DNA of 40,343 bases from Pseudomonadota bacterium (GTDB lineage Bacteria; Pseudomonadota; Gammaproteobacteria; Pseudomonadales; Pseudohongiellaceae). Positions 16,290-25,697 of this stretch are shown here, piece after piece. The stretch spans positions 1 through 40,343 of the forward strand of contig JADFIJ010000005.1 in the NCBI GenBank assembly GCA_022566775.1. Direction: 5' to 3'. The position numbers and the translations under genes were made by a program. Each line of letters opens with the position of its first letter. Position 1 is the first letter of the stretch. The notes below the pieces were generated by a model. It searched no databases, was not told the origin of the DNA, and worked only from the letters and a program-made list of their open reading frames with translations.

Positions 16290-17606
16290 TCAATTGAGCT
16301 CATTCAGGGATTCTTCTACTGCGTTAATCAGTGCATCGATCTGCTGCGCATCTACGATAAATGGTGGCGCCAGTTGAATGGTATCGCCGCCCCAGCGCAC
16401 ATAGAATCCTTTCTGCAGACACTTGAGCCCGACTTCGAAGGGGCGTCGCGCCGGCTCATCGGGATAGTGCGCTAAGGAAATACCAGCAGCCAGGCCATAG
16501 TTGCGAATATCGGTGACGAAGGGACTGCCCTTGAGGCTGTGGACCGCCGCCTCGAACACCGGCGCCATCTGTTTGACACGGTCTACGAGATTATCATCGA
16601 TCAGGATGTTCAGCGCCGCCAACCCTGCGGCACAGGCCACCGGATGAGCCGAGTAAGTGTAGCCGTGGGGAAATTCCACCATGTACTCGGGGCCGCCGTT
16701 GTCCATGAAGGTATTGTAGATGTCTGCGCCGACGACTACCGCTCCCAGCGGTATAGCACCATTGGTGATTTGCTTCGCCAGACACATGATATCCGGGGTA
16801 ACGCCAAATTCTTCGGCACCGGTTAACGAGCCCATGCGGCCAAAGCCAGTGATGACTTCATCGAAGATCAACAGGATTTCGTGCGCGTCACAAATCTCCC
16901 GCAAGCGATTCAGATAGCCCTTCGGCGGCGGCAGGACGCCGGCGGTGCCGGCCAGGGGTTCCACAATCAGCGCCGCGATATTGGACGCATCGTGAAGCAA
17001 CACCAGCTCTTCCAGTTCGTCCGCCAGGTGAGCACCAGATTCCGGCATGCCTTTGCTGAAAAGATTTTCCTCCAGCAGCGTGTGGGAAATATGGTCAGCA
17101 TCTACCGTCTGTCCAAACAATTTGCGATTGAAACCGATACCGCCGACGCCGACGCCCCCATAGTTAACGCCATGGTAACCTTTCATGCGGCCAATAAATT
17201 TACTCTTGCCGGGCTGACCGCGAGTGCGCCAGTAAGCACGCGCAATCTTCAGTGCGGTATCGATGGTTTCAGAGCCGGAATCGGTGAAGAAAACATGATC
17301 CAGCCCCTCTGGTGTCAACGCCACAATCTTGTTGGCGAGTTGGAAAGACAGCGCGTGGCCAAATTGAAATCCTGGGGAGTAATCCAGTTCAGCTATCTGC
17401 GCGCTGACTGCCGCGGTGATTTCTTCACGACCGTGACCGGCGCCACAGGTCCACAACCCGGACAGCCCGTCGAATATTTGCCTGCCATCGGCATCGGTAT
17501 AGTAGGCGCCCTTGGCTGCCACCATCAATCGTGGCGCATTCTTAAACTGCCGGTTGCCGGTGAATGGCATCCAATGGGCTTCGAGTTCTTCTCTACTCAG
17601 AGTCAC
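16290..17606 (-). CDS. Class III aminotransferase (omega-amino acid:pyruvate type)
   Basis: 438 residues from a GTG at 17606. The track starts at a TTG at 17624, but GGAAGAGGAAACC sits right before the GTG as a ribosome site. Family motifs: FTDSGSETIDTALKIARAYW (cofactor phosphate binding), YHGVNYGG, LIFDEVITGFGRMG with the Asp that holds the pyridine nitrogen, and CLAKQITNGAIPLGA with the PLP-binding Lys (about 278). The overall pattern resembles beta-alanine/omega-amino acid:pyruvate aminotransferases, which move an amino group from a terminal amine to pyruvate. It starts 21 bases after the sodium symporter stop on the same strand, so uptake and deamination of one amine or amino acid are probably linked. 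The substrate is not settled. Confidence 0.92.
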   Translation of the reverse strand: MTLSREELEAHWMPFTGNRQFKNAPRLMVAAKGAYYTDADGRQIFDGLSGLWTCGAGHGREEITAAVSAQIAELDYSPGFQFGHALSFQLANKIVALTPEGLDHVFFTDSGSETIDTALKIARAYWRTRGQPGKSKFIGRMKGYHGVNYGGVGVGGIGFNRKLFGQTVDADHISHTLLEENLFSKGMPESGAHLADELEELVLLHDASNIAALIVEPLAGTAGVLPPPKGYLNRLREICDAHEILLIFDEVITGFGRMGSLTGAEEFGVTPDIMCLAKQITNGAIPLGAVVVGADIYNTFMDNGGPEYMVEFPHGYTYSAHPVACAAGLAALNILIDDNLVDRVKQMAPVFEAAVHSLKGSPFVTDIRNYGLAAGISLAHYPDEPARRPFEVGLKCLQKGFYVRWGGDTIQLAPPFIVDAQQIDALINAVEESLNELN

Positions 17607-17627
17607 TGCGGTTTCCTCTTCCAATTT

Positions 17628-19199
17628 TCAGGTATTGGCCACGGGCGCGGTGGCCGTGAGCCGGCGTTCAGAATCTTCTGCATCGAGACTGGCCAGGTCT
17701 TTTCGATACTCTGCTTCCAATTCCGGATCCGGCCACTTGATAGTGACCAGGTATCCCACAATCAAGGCCGACAGAAATGACGGCGGCATGGTTTCCAGGG
17801 CAACGAAATAGGTGCCAATCCCGTCCAAATCCTGAATCACAAACTTCGTAATCAGGGTCATGGAAAACCCGGTGATCATGGCCGCGATCGCCGCCCGCTC
17901 TGTAAATCGGGGCCAGAACAACGACAGGATGATCATGGGACAGAAGGTGGCGGCGATGCCAGCCCAGCCGAAGATCACGAACCAGAAGATGGTTCTGTCA
18001 GGCGACAAGATTGAGACCAGTAACGCCATAGCCAGAGCGCATGCGGCGAAGACAACGGTGATGCGGCGACACAGGCGGGCGGCATGAGCGTCGCTGAGGG
18101 CCGGGTTAATGATTTTTTCATAGAGGTCATGGGTGATGGAGGCCGAAGCCATCACCAGCAGTGAGGACACCGTGGACATGATCGCGGACAGGACTGCTGC
18201 CACATAAATGCCCACGATCAGGGGCGGGAAAGTGTACTCGACCAGCTCCGACAGTACATTTTGAGCGCCGTTACCCAGTACGGAATCCGGGTCCACACCC
18301 TGGGTGGTAAAAATATATCGTCCCAGAACACCGATGCTGACCGCAGAGAAATCCACCAACAGGGTAAATAACATCGCTACCCATTTACCGCGATCGATCT
18401 GTTCCACGCTCCTAATCGCGATGAACCTGGCAAAAACCTGTGGTGAGCCCATGAAGCCCAGGCCGATGAGCATCATGCCGACGACCACGGCTACATTCAT
18501 CAGGGTAAAACCGCCCGCTCCCCACATGTCCACCAGGCCTGGCTCGATCGCATACAGACCCGCGTAGATGGAGCCGCCGTTGGACAAGGTGATATAAGCG
18601 ACAGCCGGCAATAACATCAGGCAGATCAGCATCACCGCGCCCTGAAACATGTCGGTCCAGGCCGCGGCCAGAAAACCACCGGCGACGCAATAGCTGACGA
18701 CCACGACGAAGCCGACGATGGCGCCGGTTCGATAATCCCAATCCAGAAAGGTCTCGAAGGCAGAGCCGGTGGCGTCAATCTGAGCAGAAATATAAATCAG
18801 CACAAAGATGCAAAGCACGATGGCGGAGACGATGCGCAGCACATTGGTCTTCGATCTGAAGCGACTCGCCATGTAGTCGATGACCGTGATCGAATCGTAC
18901 TTGTCGGTGAGCCGCTTGAAGCGTTTCGCCATCAGAAACCAGGCAAAGCCGACACCGAACAGCTCGCCGATCACCACCCAATAGGTGCTGAATCCGAGCA
19001 TGGCGCCCATGCCCGTGAGCCCCAACAGCAACCAGGCCGACTCGCCGGTGGCCTGGGCCGAGAAAGCGGCGACCCAGTAGCTCAGCGTCTTGCCGCCGAT
19101 GACAAAATCTTTCATGCTGTTGACGCGCCTGGATGCGAGGTAACCCAAAAACATCAGGATGCCAAAATAGATGATGATCATCGTGTACTTCTCAAGCAT
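17628..19199 (-). CDS. Sodium:solute symporter (SSS), PutP-like
   Basis: 523 residues from the ATG at 19199, which follows GCGAGGCGGTCCC; the track start at 19214 is a TTG. There are about thirteen membrane segments. SSS signatures include SYWVAAFSAQATGESAWLLLG in the first helices and GGFLAAAWTDMFQG in the middle, as in the proline symporter PutP; the 490-530 tail is cytosolic and charged. The family moves proline, pantothenate, sugars or other small solutes with sodium. PutP-like features suggest an amino acid, which fits the aminotransferase right behind it in the operon. The divergent amidohydrolase may feed the same route (inference). Confidence 0.92.
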   Translation of the reverse strand: MLEKYTMIIIYFGILMFLGYLASRRVNSMKDFVIGGKTLSYWVAAFSAQATGESAWLLLGLTGMGAMLGFSTYWVVIGELFGVGFAWFLMAKRFKRLTDKYDSITVIDYMASRFRSKTNVLRIVSAIVLCIFVLIYISAQIDATGSAFETFLDWDYRTGAIVGFVVVVSYCVAGGFLAAAWTDMFQGAVMLICLMLLPAVAYITLSNGGSIYAGLYAIEPGLVDMWGAGGFTLMNVAVVVGMMLIGLGFMGSPQVFARFIAIRSVEQIDRGKWVAMLFTLLVDFSAVSIGVLGRYIFTTQGVDPDSVLGNGAQNVLSELVEYTFPPLIVGIYVAAVLSAIMSTVSSLLVMASASITHDLYEKIINPALSDAHAARLCRRITVVFAACALAMALLVSILSPDRTIFWFVIFGWAGIAATFCPMIILSLFWPRFTERAAIAAMITGFSMTLITKFVIQDLDGIGTYFVALETMPPSFLSALIVGYLVTIKWPDPELEAEYRKDLASLDAEDSERRLTATAPVANT

Positions 19200-19378
19200 G
19201 GGACCGCCTCGCAAAAACCGGATTCTGGATAATACCTCTCACCGGGGCAAGATACACCTGCTGTCAGCAGAGGCTTTACCTGGAACCCAGGCAGGCATTA
19301 TAGTGAGAGCGGTGCTGCGCCGGTAAACGCGGTGGCGCAACAGCACAGCGATTTTAAATAATAATTGGAGGCTACCCC
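19200..19378. promoter_or_regulatory. Divergent intergenic region, symporter and amidohydrolase
   Basis: 179 bases between two divergent genes must contain both promoters. An AT-rich TTTTAAATAATAATT precedes GGAGG, the strong ribosome site of the GTG-started amidohydrolase. I cannot place -35 boxes with confidence. Confidence 0.35.
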
Positions 19379-21109
19379 GTGGCTCACTCTTCCCAACACC
19401 AGCCCTCTCGACGTAAATTTTCAAGACGCAAGTTCATCGGCTCCAGCACCGCGCTGGCCGCCGCCGGCCTCGGACTTCCGGGCCAGGCTGCGCTGGCCGC
19501 TGCGGAGCTAGCCCCACTATCCGCGGCGGCACCGGACTATGTAGTAATCAACGCCCGCGTTATCACGATAGACGACGACCAACCCACGGCGCAGGCCTTC
19601 GCGGTGAAGCGCGACCGCTTCGTGGCGGTGGGTTCCAGCGGCGACATACGCAACCTGGCGACTTCAAATACCGAGATTATCGACGCCGAGGGCATGACCA
19701 TTACCCCCGGCTTTATCGATGCCCACACCCATGCCTCCGGCGCCGGTGTCAATGAATTGGTGCAGGTGAATGTGGACCTGCGCTCCATCGCCGAAATTCA
19801 GGATGCCCTGCAGCAGCGAGCTCGCACCACGCCCGCCGGACAATGGATTCGCGGTTTTAAGTACGACGACACCAAGCTGGCCGAAGGTCGTCCCATCAAT
19901 CGCTTCGATATCGATGCGGTGGTACCCGATAATCCAGTGGTAGTGGGTCACCGCGGCGGCCACACCGGCGTCTATAACAGCATGGCGCTGGCACTGGCCG
20001 GCGTTACCGCAGAGACGCCGGATCCTGATGACGGCAAATTTTATCGGGATTCCAATGGTGTCCTCACCGGACTGGTGGCGGAACGTGCCCGCCGCGTATT
20101 CGATGGTTTGATTCCCAATGGCTCGACCCGCGAGCAGCGTCGCGACGGCGTCAAACTCATCTCTGAGCTGATGACCAAGGCCGGCCTGACTTCGATACAG
20201 CAGACCGGGGGTAGTCGCAACGATATGATTGCATTCCAGGATGCCCGCGCCGCCGGTGACATGCGTTTTCGCGTCTACATGTTCCCGCGGGGAGGCTTGA
20301 TCGATGACTTTATCAATGCCGGCATTCGCACCGGCTTCGGCGATGAAGTATTCAAGATCGGTGCGGCGAAATTTGCCGCCGATGGCTCGGCGTCGGAACG
20401 CACCATGCGCATGAGCACGCCCTATGTGGGTCGGCCCGACGACTACGGCATCCTCACCATGTCCCAGCAGGAGATTCACGAGGCGGTTGAGAATGCCCAT
20501 CGCAATGACTTCCAGATCGGCATCCATGCCAATGGTGACGTGACTATCGAAATGGTGCTGAATGCCTACGAACGGGTACAGTCACTGTGGCCGCGCGCCG
20601 ACGCCCGGCATCGCATCGAACACTGCTCACTGGTCACGCCGTCTATCCTGCAACGCATCAAGGCCCTGGGTGTGATACCCGCCCCCTTCTATACCTATAT
20701 CCATTATCACGGCAACAAGTGGGTGGAATACGGTGAAGAAAAAATGCAGTCGATGTTTGCCCACAAGTCGTTCCTCGATTACGGCATCCCGGTGGCCCCC
20801 GCATCCGACTACACACCGGGCCCCTTTGAGCCCCTGATGGCCTTGCAGAGCATGGTGACGCGCAAGGATTTCGCGGGCCGGATCTGGGGCCCGAATCAAC
20901 GCATCAGCCTCGATCAAGCCTTACGGATCTGCACCATGAATGGCGCCTATGCCTCCTTCGAGGAAAACATAAAGGGCAGTATCACGGCGGGCAAACTGGC
21001 GGACTTCGTCATCCTCGCCGACGATCCCCATGACGTCGATGCTGATGAAATCAAGAACATCGAGATCGTGCGTACGGTGGTGGGTGGTACGACGATGTAT
21101 GGGGCCTAA
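19379..21109 (+). CDS. YtcJ-like amidohydrolase, Tat-exported
   Basis: 576 residues, GTG start with GGAGG eight bases upstream. The N-terminus is Arg-rich with the twin-arginine motif SRRKFIG (about 15-21) and a long Ala-rich hydrophobic part, so periplasmic export is expected. The metal-dependent hydrolase part (amidohydrolase family 3) shows GFIDAHTHASGAG with HxH at 116-118, a GHRGGHTG block, IGIHANGD, RIEHCS and a late APASDYTPGPFEPL with the catalytic-type Asp. The C-terminal ITAGKLADFVILADDP strand closes the composite beta-sandwich. All metal-binding positions appear filled. YtcJ-like enzymes cleave amide or carbamate-like bonds in unknown substrates. It is divergent to the symporter/aminotransferase operon, so it may release an amine or amino acid that is then taken up (inference). 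Confidence 0.92.
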   Translation: MAHSSQHQPSRRKFSRRKFIGSSTALAAAGLGLPGQAALAAAELAPLSAAAPDYVVINARVITIDDDQPTAQAFAVKRDRFVAVGSSGDIRNLATSNTEIIDAEGMTITPGFIDAHTHASGAGVNELVQVNVDLRSIAEIQDALQQRARTTPAGQWIRGFKYDDTKLAEGRPINRFDIDAVVPDNPVVVGHRGGHTGVYNSMALALAGVTAETPDPDDGKFYRDSNGVLTGLVAERARRVFDGLIPNGSTREQRRDGVKLISELMTKAGLTSIQQTGGSRNDMIAFQDARAAGDMRFRVYMFPRGGLIDDFINAGIRTGFGDEVFKIGAAKFAADGSASERTMRMSTPYVGRPDDYGILTMSQQEIHEAVENAHRNDFQIGIHANGDVTIEMVLNAYERVQSLWPRADARHRIEHCSLVTPSILQRIKALGVIPAPFYTYIHYHGNKWVEYGEEKMQSMFAHKSFLDYGIPVAPASDYTPGPFEPLMALQSMVTRKDFAGRIWGPNQRISLDQALRICTMNGAYASFEENIKGSITAGKLADFVILADDPHDVDADEIKNIEIVRTVVGGTTMYGA

Positions 21110-21352
21110 CCGGAGCAAGCGTAGAAGCGCCGGTGTAAAGTCCGTACTGCTTACCTCTACCGCATTTCGCATCGACGCCCTGCGGGTGGTCGCCGACGGG
21201 AGGTGGATGCTCGAAACCTGTTATCTGCTCACCTGTAAAGTGAAGCAATTCAGCAATCGAACAGCTGTTAACCTTTTCCACCTTGTTGGTGTCTAAGACC
21301 AAGGTAGACATGTTGTTCAATAAACCTAAATTCAGCTTACGCGATTCTCCCT

Positions 21353-23749
21353 ATGCTTCGAAACTACCTCAAGATAGCGTTTCGATCCATGCTCAAAAAC
21401 AAAGCCTATGTGGCAATTAATATCGTCGGCCTCGCGCTGGGGATAAGTTGCTGCATTCTAATATTACTGTTTGTAGAAGATGAACTCGGTTTCGATCGTT
21501 TCCATGACGACTACGATCAGATTTATCGCTTGCGGGTTGAACGTTTTTCGAGTGGGGGCGAGGCCGAGTACTCGGCGGCGGCTTCGGCGCCAATGCTGCC
21601 CGCCGCCTTGAACGATATTGTGCAAATCGAGGCGGGAACCAGGATTACACGCTCGAGTAATCTGGTCTCTCGAGATGACCTTTCCTATTACGAGGAAAAA
21701 TTTTTCTATGCCGATGCAGCGTTCTTCGATGTTTTCTCATTCGAATTATTGCAAGGTGATGCCGCCCAGGTCCTGTTGGCACCAAATTCCCTGGTAGTAA
21801 CCGAATCCACAGCCGCAAGATATTTCGCTGATGCCAGTCCTCTGGGTCAGATCCTGGAAGTGGAAGGACAGGCGATGACGATCACGGGAATCGTCGAGGA
21901 CACACCGACCCAGTCGCATTTCGATTTTGACATGCTGGCGTCGTTCTCGACCCTCGAGGTGAGCCAGGGTTTGAGTTCGGGCTGGAACTGGTGGGGACTC
22001 AGTTTCCATACCTATTTGAAGCTGCGCCTGGGAGCCGATGTCTTTCAGACCGAGGCCCTGCTCCATGAAATGCCATCAAGATATGTTGCCGATGAGGAGG
22101 CCAACAGTGGTTACCGCCAGTTTCTCTATCTGCAACCCCTCGCGGACATTCACCTCAACTCCCACTATCGAAGTGAGCTGGGTAACAATAGCCAGAAGCA
22201 ATACGTGTTCGTATTTGCAGCAGTAGCGCTGTTTATTCTGTTGATCGCCTGTGTCAATTTCATGAATCTCTCCACCGCACGTTCGGCCGAGCGGGCCAGG
22301 GAAGTAGGCATGCGCAAGGTCGTAGGCGCAAGCAAGGGCCAGTTGGTAAGCCAGTTCCTGGGGGAATCGATTGTCATCACGCTGATTGCGCTCGCGGTGG
22401 CGCTGATTTTAATTCAATTCCTGCTGCCTTATTTTAACGCCGTGACGCTGAAGTCGCTGGCGGTGAACTATGTTGAACGATGGCCCTTGTTACTGGTTTT
22501 GATTTTCGGCGCCGTGGCCGTTGGGGTCTTATCCGGTCTGTACCCAGCCTTCGCACTGTCCTCGTTCGAGCCGGTGAAAGTGCTCAAGGGACAGCCTGTG
22601 CCTGGTTCGGCCAGCGCCTGGCTGAGACAGTGCCTGGTTGTCTTCCAGTTCTCCATATCGGTAGTACTCATTATTTCTTCGCTGGTCGCACAGCGGCAAC
22701 TCAACTTCATGCTGTCCTCCGACATGGGTTTTGACAAGCGACAGACCTTGGTCATTAATGGCCGCAACAGTGATTTCCTCAGCGATCGGTATGAAAGCTT
22801 CAAACAGTCGATCTCGGCGGTGCCCGGAGTAGGAACAGTAACCGTCTCCGCCTCCATCCCGGGACGTGCTGTGAACACCAATGTCGCCGACCGCCGGCGC
22901 GGACAGACCGAGGATGGACAAACCTTCAACTTTCTCTCGGTAGACTATGATTTTATCGACGCCTATGGACTCGATGTAATTTCCGGCCGCGGCTTCTCCC
23001 GTGACTACGGCGCCGATGAAATTAACGCCTATATACTAAATGAGGCAGCCTACCAGGCGCTGGGATGGACAGACTCCGCACAGGCGCTGGGAGAGGAACT
23101 CACCAGGCAATTCAGTGATTCCCGTGAAGTGATCGGAGTCATCAGTGACTTCAATTACAAATCGCTGCAATATGCAGTAGAGCCGCTGGTGTTATTTATC
23201 GATCCTTCCCGCTACGTTTACACCACAGTCAAAGTCCCGACAGAAAATCTCGAGGCCGTCATTGCAAACCTGGAACAGGTATGGCTTCGCTATGCACCCG
23301 AGCGCCCGTTTGAGTACTTTTTCCTCGATGAAGATTTTGACAGTCAGTATCGCTCGGAGACGCGAATCAGCAGTCTGTTGAATGTTTTCACACTGCTGGC
23401 TGTCGGTATCGCCTGCATGGGTCTGTTCGCCCTGGCTTCTTTTGTGACCGAAAGAAGAAGCAAGGAAATTGGCGTTCGCAAGGTACTCGGTGCATCGACA
23501 CTGCAGATCGTGACCATGCTTGCCTACTCATTTTCCAGACCGGTCTTGATTGCGGCGTTGTTTGCAGTTCCCATATCCTGGCTATTGGCGAACCGTTGGT
23601 TGCAGGGCTTTGCCAATCGTATCCCCATCGCCTGGGATATTTTCATCCTCGCCATCCTGCTGGTCCTGACGGTAGCACTTGCCACCATCATCTGGCAGTC
23701 GGTCAAGGCGGCCCTCGTCAATCCAGCTATTGCGATCCGCGCCGAATAG
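21353..23749 (+). CDS. FtsX/MacB-type ABC transporter permease (orphan)
   Basis: 798 residues with the layout of a double FtsX permease: N-terminal helix (AINIVGLALGISCCILILLF, about 23-42), a large periplasmic MacB-like domain, three helices (about 285-430), a second periplasmic domain, and a last three-helix FtsX block (about 680-790). The two REVGMRKVVGASKGQL and KEIGVRKVLGASTLQI coupling motifs mark the ATPase contact in both halves. Such permeases work with a MacB-like ATPase, typically to export or mechanically transmit across the envelope without moving substrate through the membrane. No ATPase gene is next to it, so the partner must be elsewhere. No clear ribosome site precedes the ATG. 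Confidence 0.9.
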   Translation: MLRNYLKIAFRSMLKNKAYVAINIVGLALGISCCILILLFVEDELGFDRFHDDYDQIYRLRVERFSSGGEAEYSAAASAPMLPAALNDIVQIEAGTRITRSSNLVSRDDLSYYEEKFFYADAAFFDVFSFELLQGDAAQVLLAPNSLVVTESTAARYFADASPLGQILEVEGQAMTITGIVEDTPTQSHFDFDMLASFSTLEVSQGLSSGWNWWGLSFHTYLKLRLGADVFQTEALLHEMPSRYVADEEANSGYRQFLYLQPLADIHLNSHYRSELGNNSQKQYVFVFAAVALFILLIACVNFMNLSTARSAERAREVGMRKVVGASKGQLVSQFLGESIVITLIALAVALILIQFLLPYFNAVTLKSLAVNYVERWPLLLVLIFGAVAVGVLSGLYPAFALSSFEPVKVLKGQPVPGSASAWLRQCLVVFQFSISVVLIISSLVAQRQLNFMLSSDMGFDKRQTLVINGRNSDFLSDRYESFKQSISAVPGVGTVTVSASIPGRAVNTNVADRRRGQTEDGQTFNFLSVDYDFIDAYGLDVISGRGFSRDYGADEINAYILNEAAYQALGWTDSAQALGEELTRQFSDSREVIGVISDFNYKSLQYAVEPLVLFIDPSRYVYTTVKVPTENLEAVIANLEQVWLRYAPERPFEYFFLDEDFDSQYRSETRISSLLNVFTLLAVGIACMGLFALASFVTERRSKEIGVRKVLGASTLQIVTMLAYSFSRPVLIAALFAVPISWLLANRWLQGFANRIPIAWDIFILAILLVLTVALATIIWQSVKAALVNPAIAIRAE

Positions 23750-23843
23750 GGATTAAAAATCTCTCCTGGCCCTGCCGTGGTATTCGCTTCTATACTGCAA
23801 GCGCCTGATGGCTCCATCAGACCAGCCTCAATGGAAGCGCTTC

Positions 23844-24689
23844 ATGTCTCCGTTTATCTTCGGCGCTGTCCTCTTCGCCGCCCTGCTGCATGCCACCTGG
23901 AATGCGCTGATCAAGGTCAGCGGCGACCGCCTGGTGGTGATGGCGGTTACCACCGCGACTTCGTCCATTCTGCTGATGCCGCTGCTGCTGATCCTGCCAC
24001 CGCCGGCGCCGGAAAGCTGGCCGTATCTGGGCATGTCCGTGCTCATTCATGGCGCCTATATGCTGTTGTTGATCAGGGCGTATAGCTACGGCGACTTTGC
24101 CCAGGTGTACCCGCTGTCCCGGGGATCGGCGCCGCTGCTAACCGCAGTGTTGGGATTGTTCCTGCTTGGCGAGGCCATGACCGGGCGGGAATTACTGGGA
24201 CTTCTGTTGATAGTCGCGGGAATCTTTGCCCTGGGCCTGGAGCGCAGCGCTGGCATACTCAAGCTGAGCCGGGGCGCATTGGTTTATTCTCTGCTAACCG
24301 GCTTGAGCATTAGCGCCTATTCCCTGGTCGATGGTACCGGCGCCAGGTTGTCAGGCAATAGCAGCAGCTTCACCGTATGGATGTTCTTTCTCGACGGTTT
24401 TCTGATACCACTGGTGGCGGTCAACCGCAGATCCAGGACCGTCCTGATTACCACCATCAAGTCGGTCTGGAAATCGGGCCTGGCGGTGGCGATACTATCG
24501 ACCATCGGCTACTGGATCATTATCTGGGCCTTTACCCAGGAACGCATCGCACCGGTGGCCGTGCTGCGTGAAACCAGCGTGCTATTCGCCATGCTGATTT
24601 CTGTGTTCGTGATCAAGGAAGCGTTTTCTTTACTACGAGGTGGAATTGTACTGCTGATTCTAGCCGGCATCGTGCTTCTGGGTTTCTAG
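23844..24689 (+). CDS. EamA (DMT) family transporter
   Basis: 281 residues from the ATG at 23844, with GGAAG eleven bases upstream; the track's start at 23808 adds a hydrophilic lead not usual for the family. There are ten membrane segments in two EamA repeats: FGAVLFAALLHATWNALIKV at the start of the first, and LLTGLSISAYSLVDGTGARL at the start of the second. Each repeat ends in a LGLLLIVAGIFALG-like helix. Drug/metabolite family members usually export amino acids, nucleosides or other small metabolites by antiport. The substrate is unknown. It follows the FtsX permease by about 95 bases on the same strand. Confidence 0.88.
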   Translation: MSPFIFGAVLFAALLHATWNALIKVSGDRLVVMAVTTATSSILLMPLLLILPPPAPESWPYLGMSVLIHGAYMLLLIRAYSYGDFAQVYPLSRGSAPLLTAVLGLFLLGEAMTGRELLGLLLIVAGIFALGLERSAGILKLSRGALVYSLLTGLSISAYSLVDGTGARLSGNSSSFTVWMFFLDGFLIPLVAVNRRSRTVLITTIKSVWKSGLAVAILSTIGYWIIIWAFTQERIAPVAVLRETSVLFAMLISVFVIKEAFSLLRGGIVLLILAGIVLLGF

Positions 24690-24922
24690 ACGATTGCCGG
24701 CACCACCGGATGAAGTGCTGAACACACTCGCACCGGTCCAATTTCCCTGGCCACGGGTGGGTCGGATGCAGCCAAATTCATTGGAGAAAAGAGTCGAGAT
24801 TTCGGCTTCAAGTTTGAGAGATTCGTGATAAGTTACTTCAAATCGAAAAGCTTAGGGAAAAACTGCGACCACAGCGCTTGTTTGCCAGTACGGCGAGCCG
24901 TGCGGATACAGGAGGAGTTGTC
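24690..24922. other. 233-base gap, nothing recognised
   Basis: The gap ends in AGGAGGAG, the ribosome site of the creatininase-like gene. No terminator after the EamA gene and no clear promoter boxes were found. Confidence 0.4.
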
Positions 24923-25675
24923 ATGAGGCATCTGCTTGTCTTCATTGCTACATTCGTGTTGAGCTCGGCCGCGCTCGCGCAGCCAACGTCGGTGATGATC
25001 GACGACCTGACGACGACCGAGGTCCAGGCCGCCATCGACGACGGAAAAACTACCGCCATCTACTATGTCGGCGGTACCCACCAAAGTGGCCCGGCGGTGG
25101 CCCTTGGCAAGCACAACCTGTTGTCTGCTCTCCTCGCCCGACGCATCGCGGAGACACTGGGAAACGCCCTTGCGTTTCCTCCAAATCCCTATGCTCCGGC
25201 CGGCGATCCCATAGCCAGAACCGGGCACATGCGCTTCGCCGGAACCATCAGTGTGTCGCATGAGACGCTGGCGGCGGTATCCCGCGACGTTGCCATCAGT
25301 GCGCTGGCGGTGGGCTTCACCCACGTCGTCATGCTGGGCGATCACGGCGAGACCCAGGATGTCATCAGAGAGGTGGCGGCGGCCCTCGACGTCGAGTGGC
25401 GGTCGAAAGGCGGCCGCGTGTTCTTCATCCCGGTCTACCAGGAAGGCGAAGACCGCATGCGGGAGATACTGACCGCGCTGGATGTGCCCGGCAACCGAAC
25501 CACGGCAATCGACGATGCTTCGGAAATGATGGCGCTGGACTCTGCCAACCGCTGGGTTCGCCCGGATCAACTGGCGGACGATATCGCAGCGGTCGCCTCG
25601 GCCGATCTCGGCCGGCAGTTCATCGACGGCAAGGTCGAGGTGGCGGTTGCGCGCATTCGGGAGCTGGTGCGATAG
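24923..25675 (+). CDS. Exported creatininase-family protein with altered metal ligands
   Basis: 250 residues from the ATG at 24923, which has AGGAGGAG in front; the track start at 24878 lacks one. A signal peptide (HLLVFIATFVLSSAALAQP) sends it to the periplasm, which is unusual for creatininase-like enzymes, most of which are cytosolic. Typical blocks are present: IYYVGGTHQSGPAVALGKHN at the place of the usual STEQHGPHLPLGTD, RTGHMRFAGTISVSHETL, and FTHVVMLGDHGETQDV in place of NGHGGN. The usual Glu, His and Asp ligands read His, Ser and His, so the metal site is rebuilt. A LGKHN variant occurs in a known subgroup; the Glu-to-His change in GTHQ seems rarer. Amidohydrolase activity is possible but not certain. 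Confidence 0.85.
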   Translation: MRHLLVFIATFVLSSAALAQPTSVMIDDLTTTEVQAAIDDGKTTAIYYVGGTHQSGPAVALGKHNLLSALLARRIAETLGNALAFPPNPYAPAGDPIARTGHMRFAGTISVSHETLAAVSRDVAISALAVGFTHVVMLGDHGETQDVIREVAAALDVEWRSKGGRVFFIPVYQEGEDRMREILTALDVPGNRTTAIDDASEMMALDSANRWVRPDQLADDIAAVASADLGRQFIDGKVEVAVARIRELVR

Positions 25676-25697
25676 CAGCGCCCGACCTGACTAATAC

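Noticed and set aside
16881-17780. 299-codon plus-strand ORF
   Set aside because: Antisense to the aminotransferase and symporter genes, with no domain signature.
19664-20527. 287-codon minus-strand ORF
   Set aside because: Antisense to the YtcJ-like amidohydrolase, which has full motifs.
24833-25570. 245-codon minus-strand ORF
   Set aside because: Antisense to the creatininase-like gene, which has a signal peptide and AGGAGGAG.
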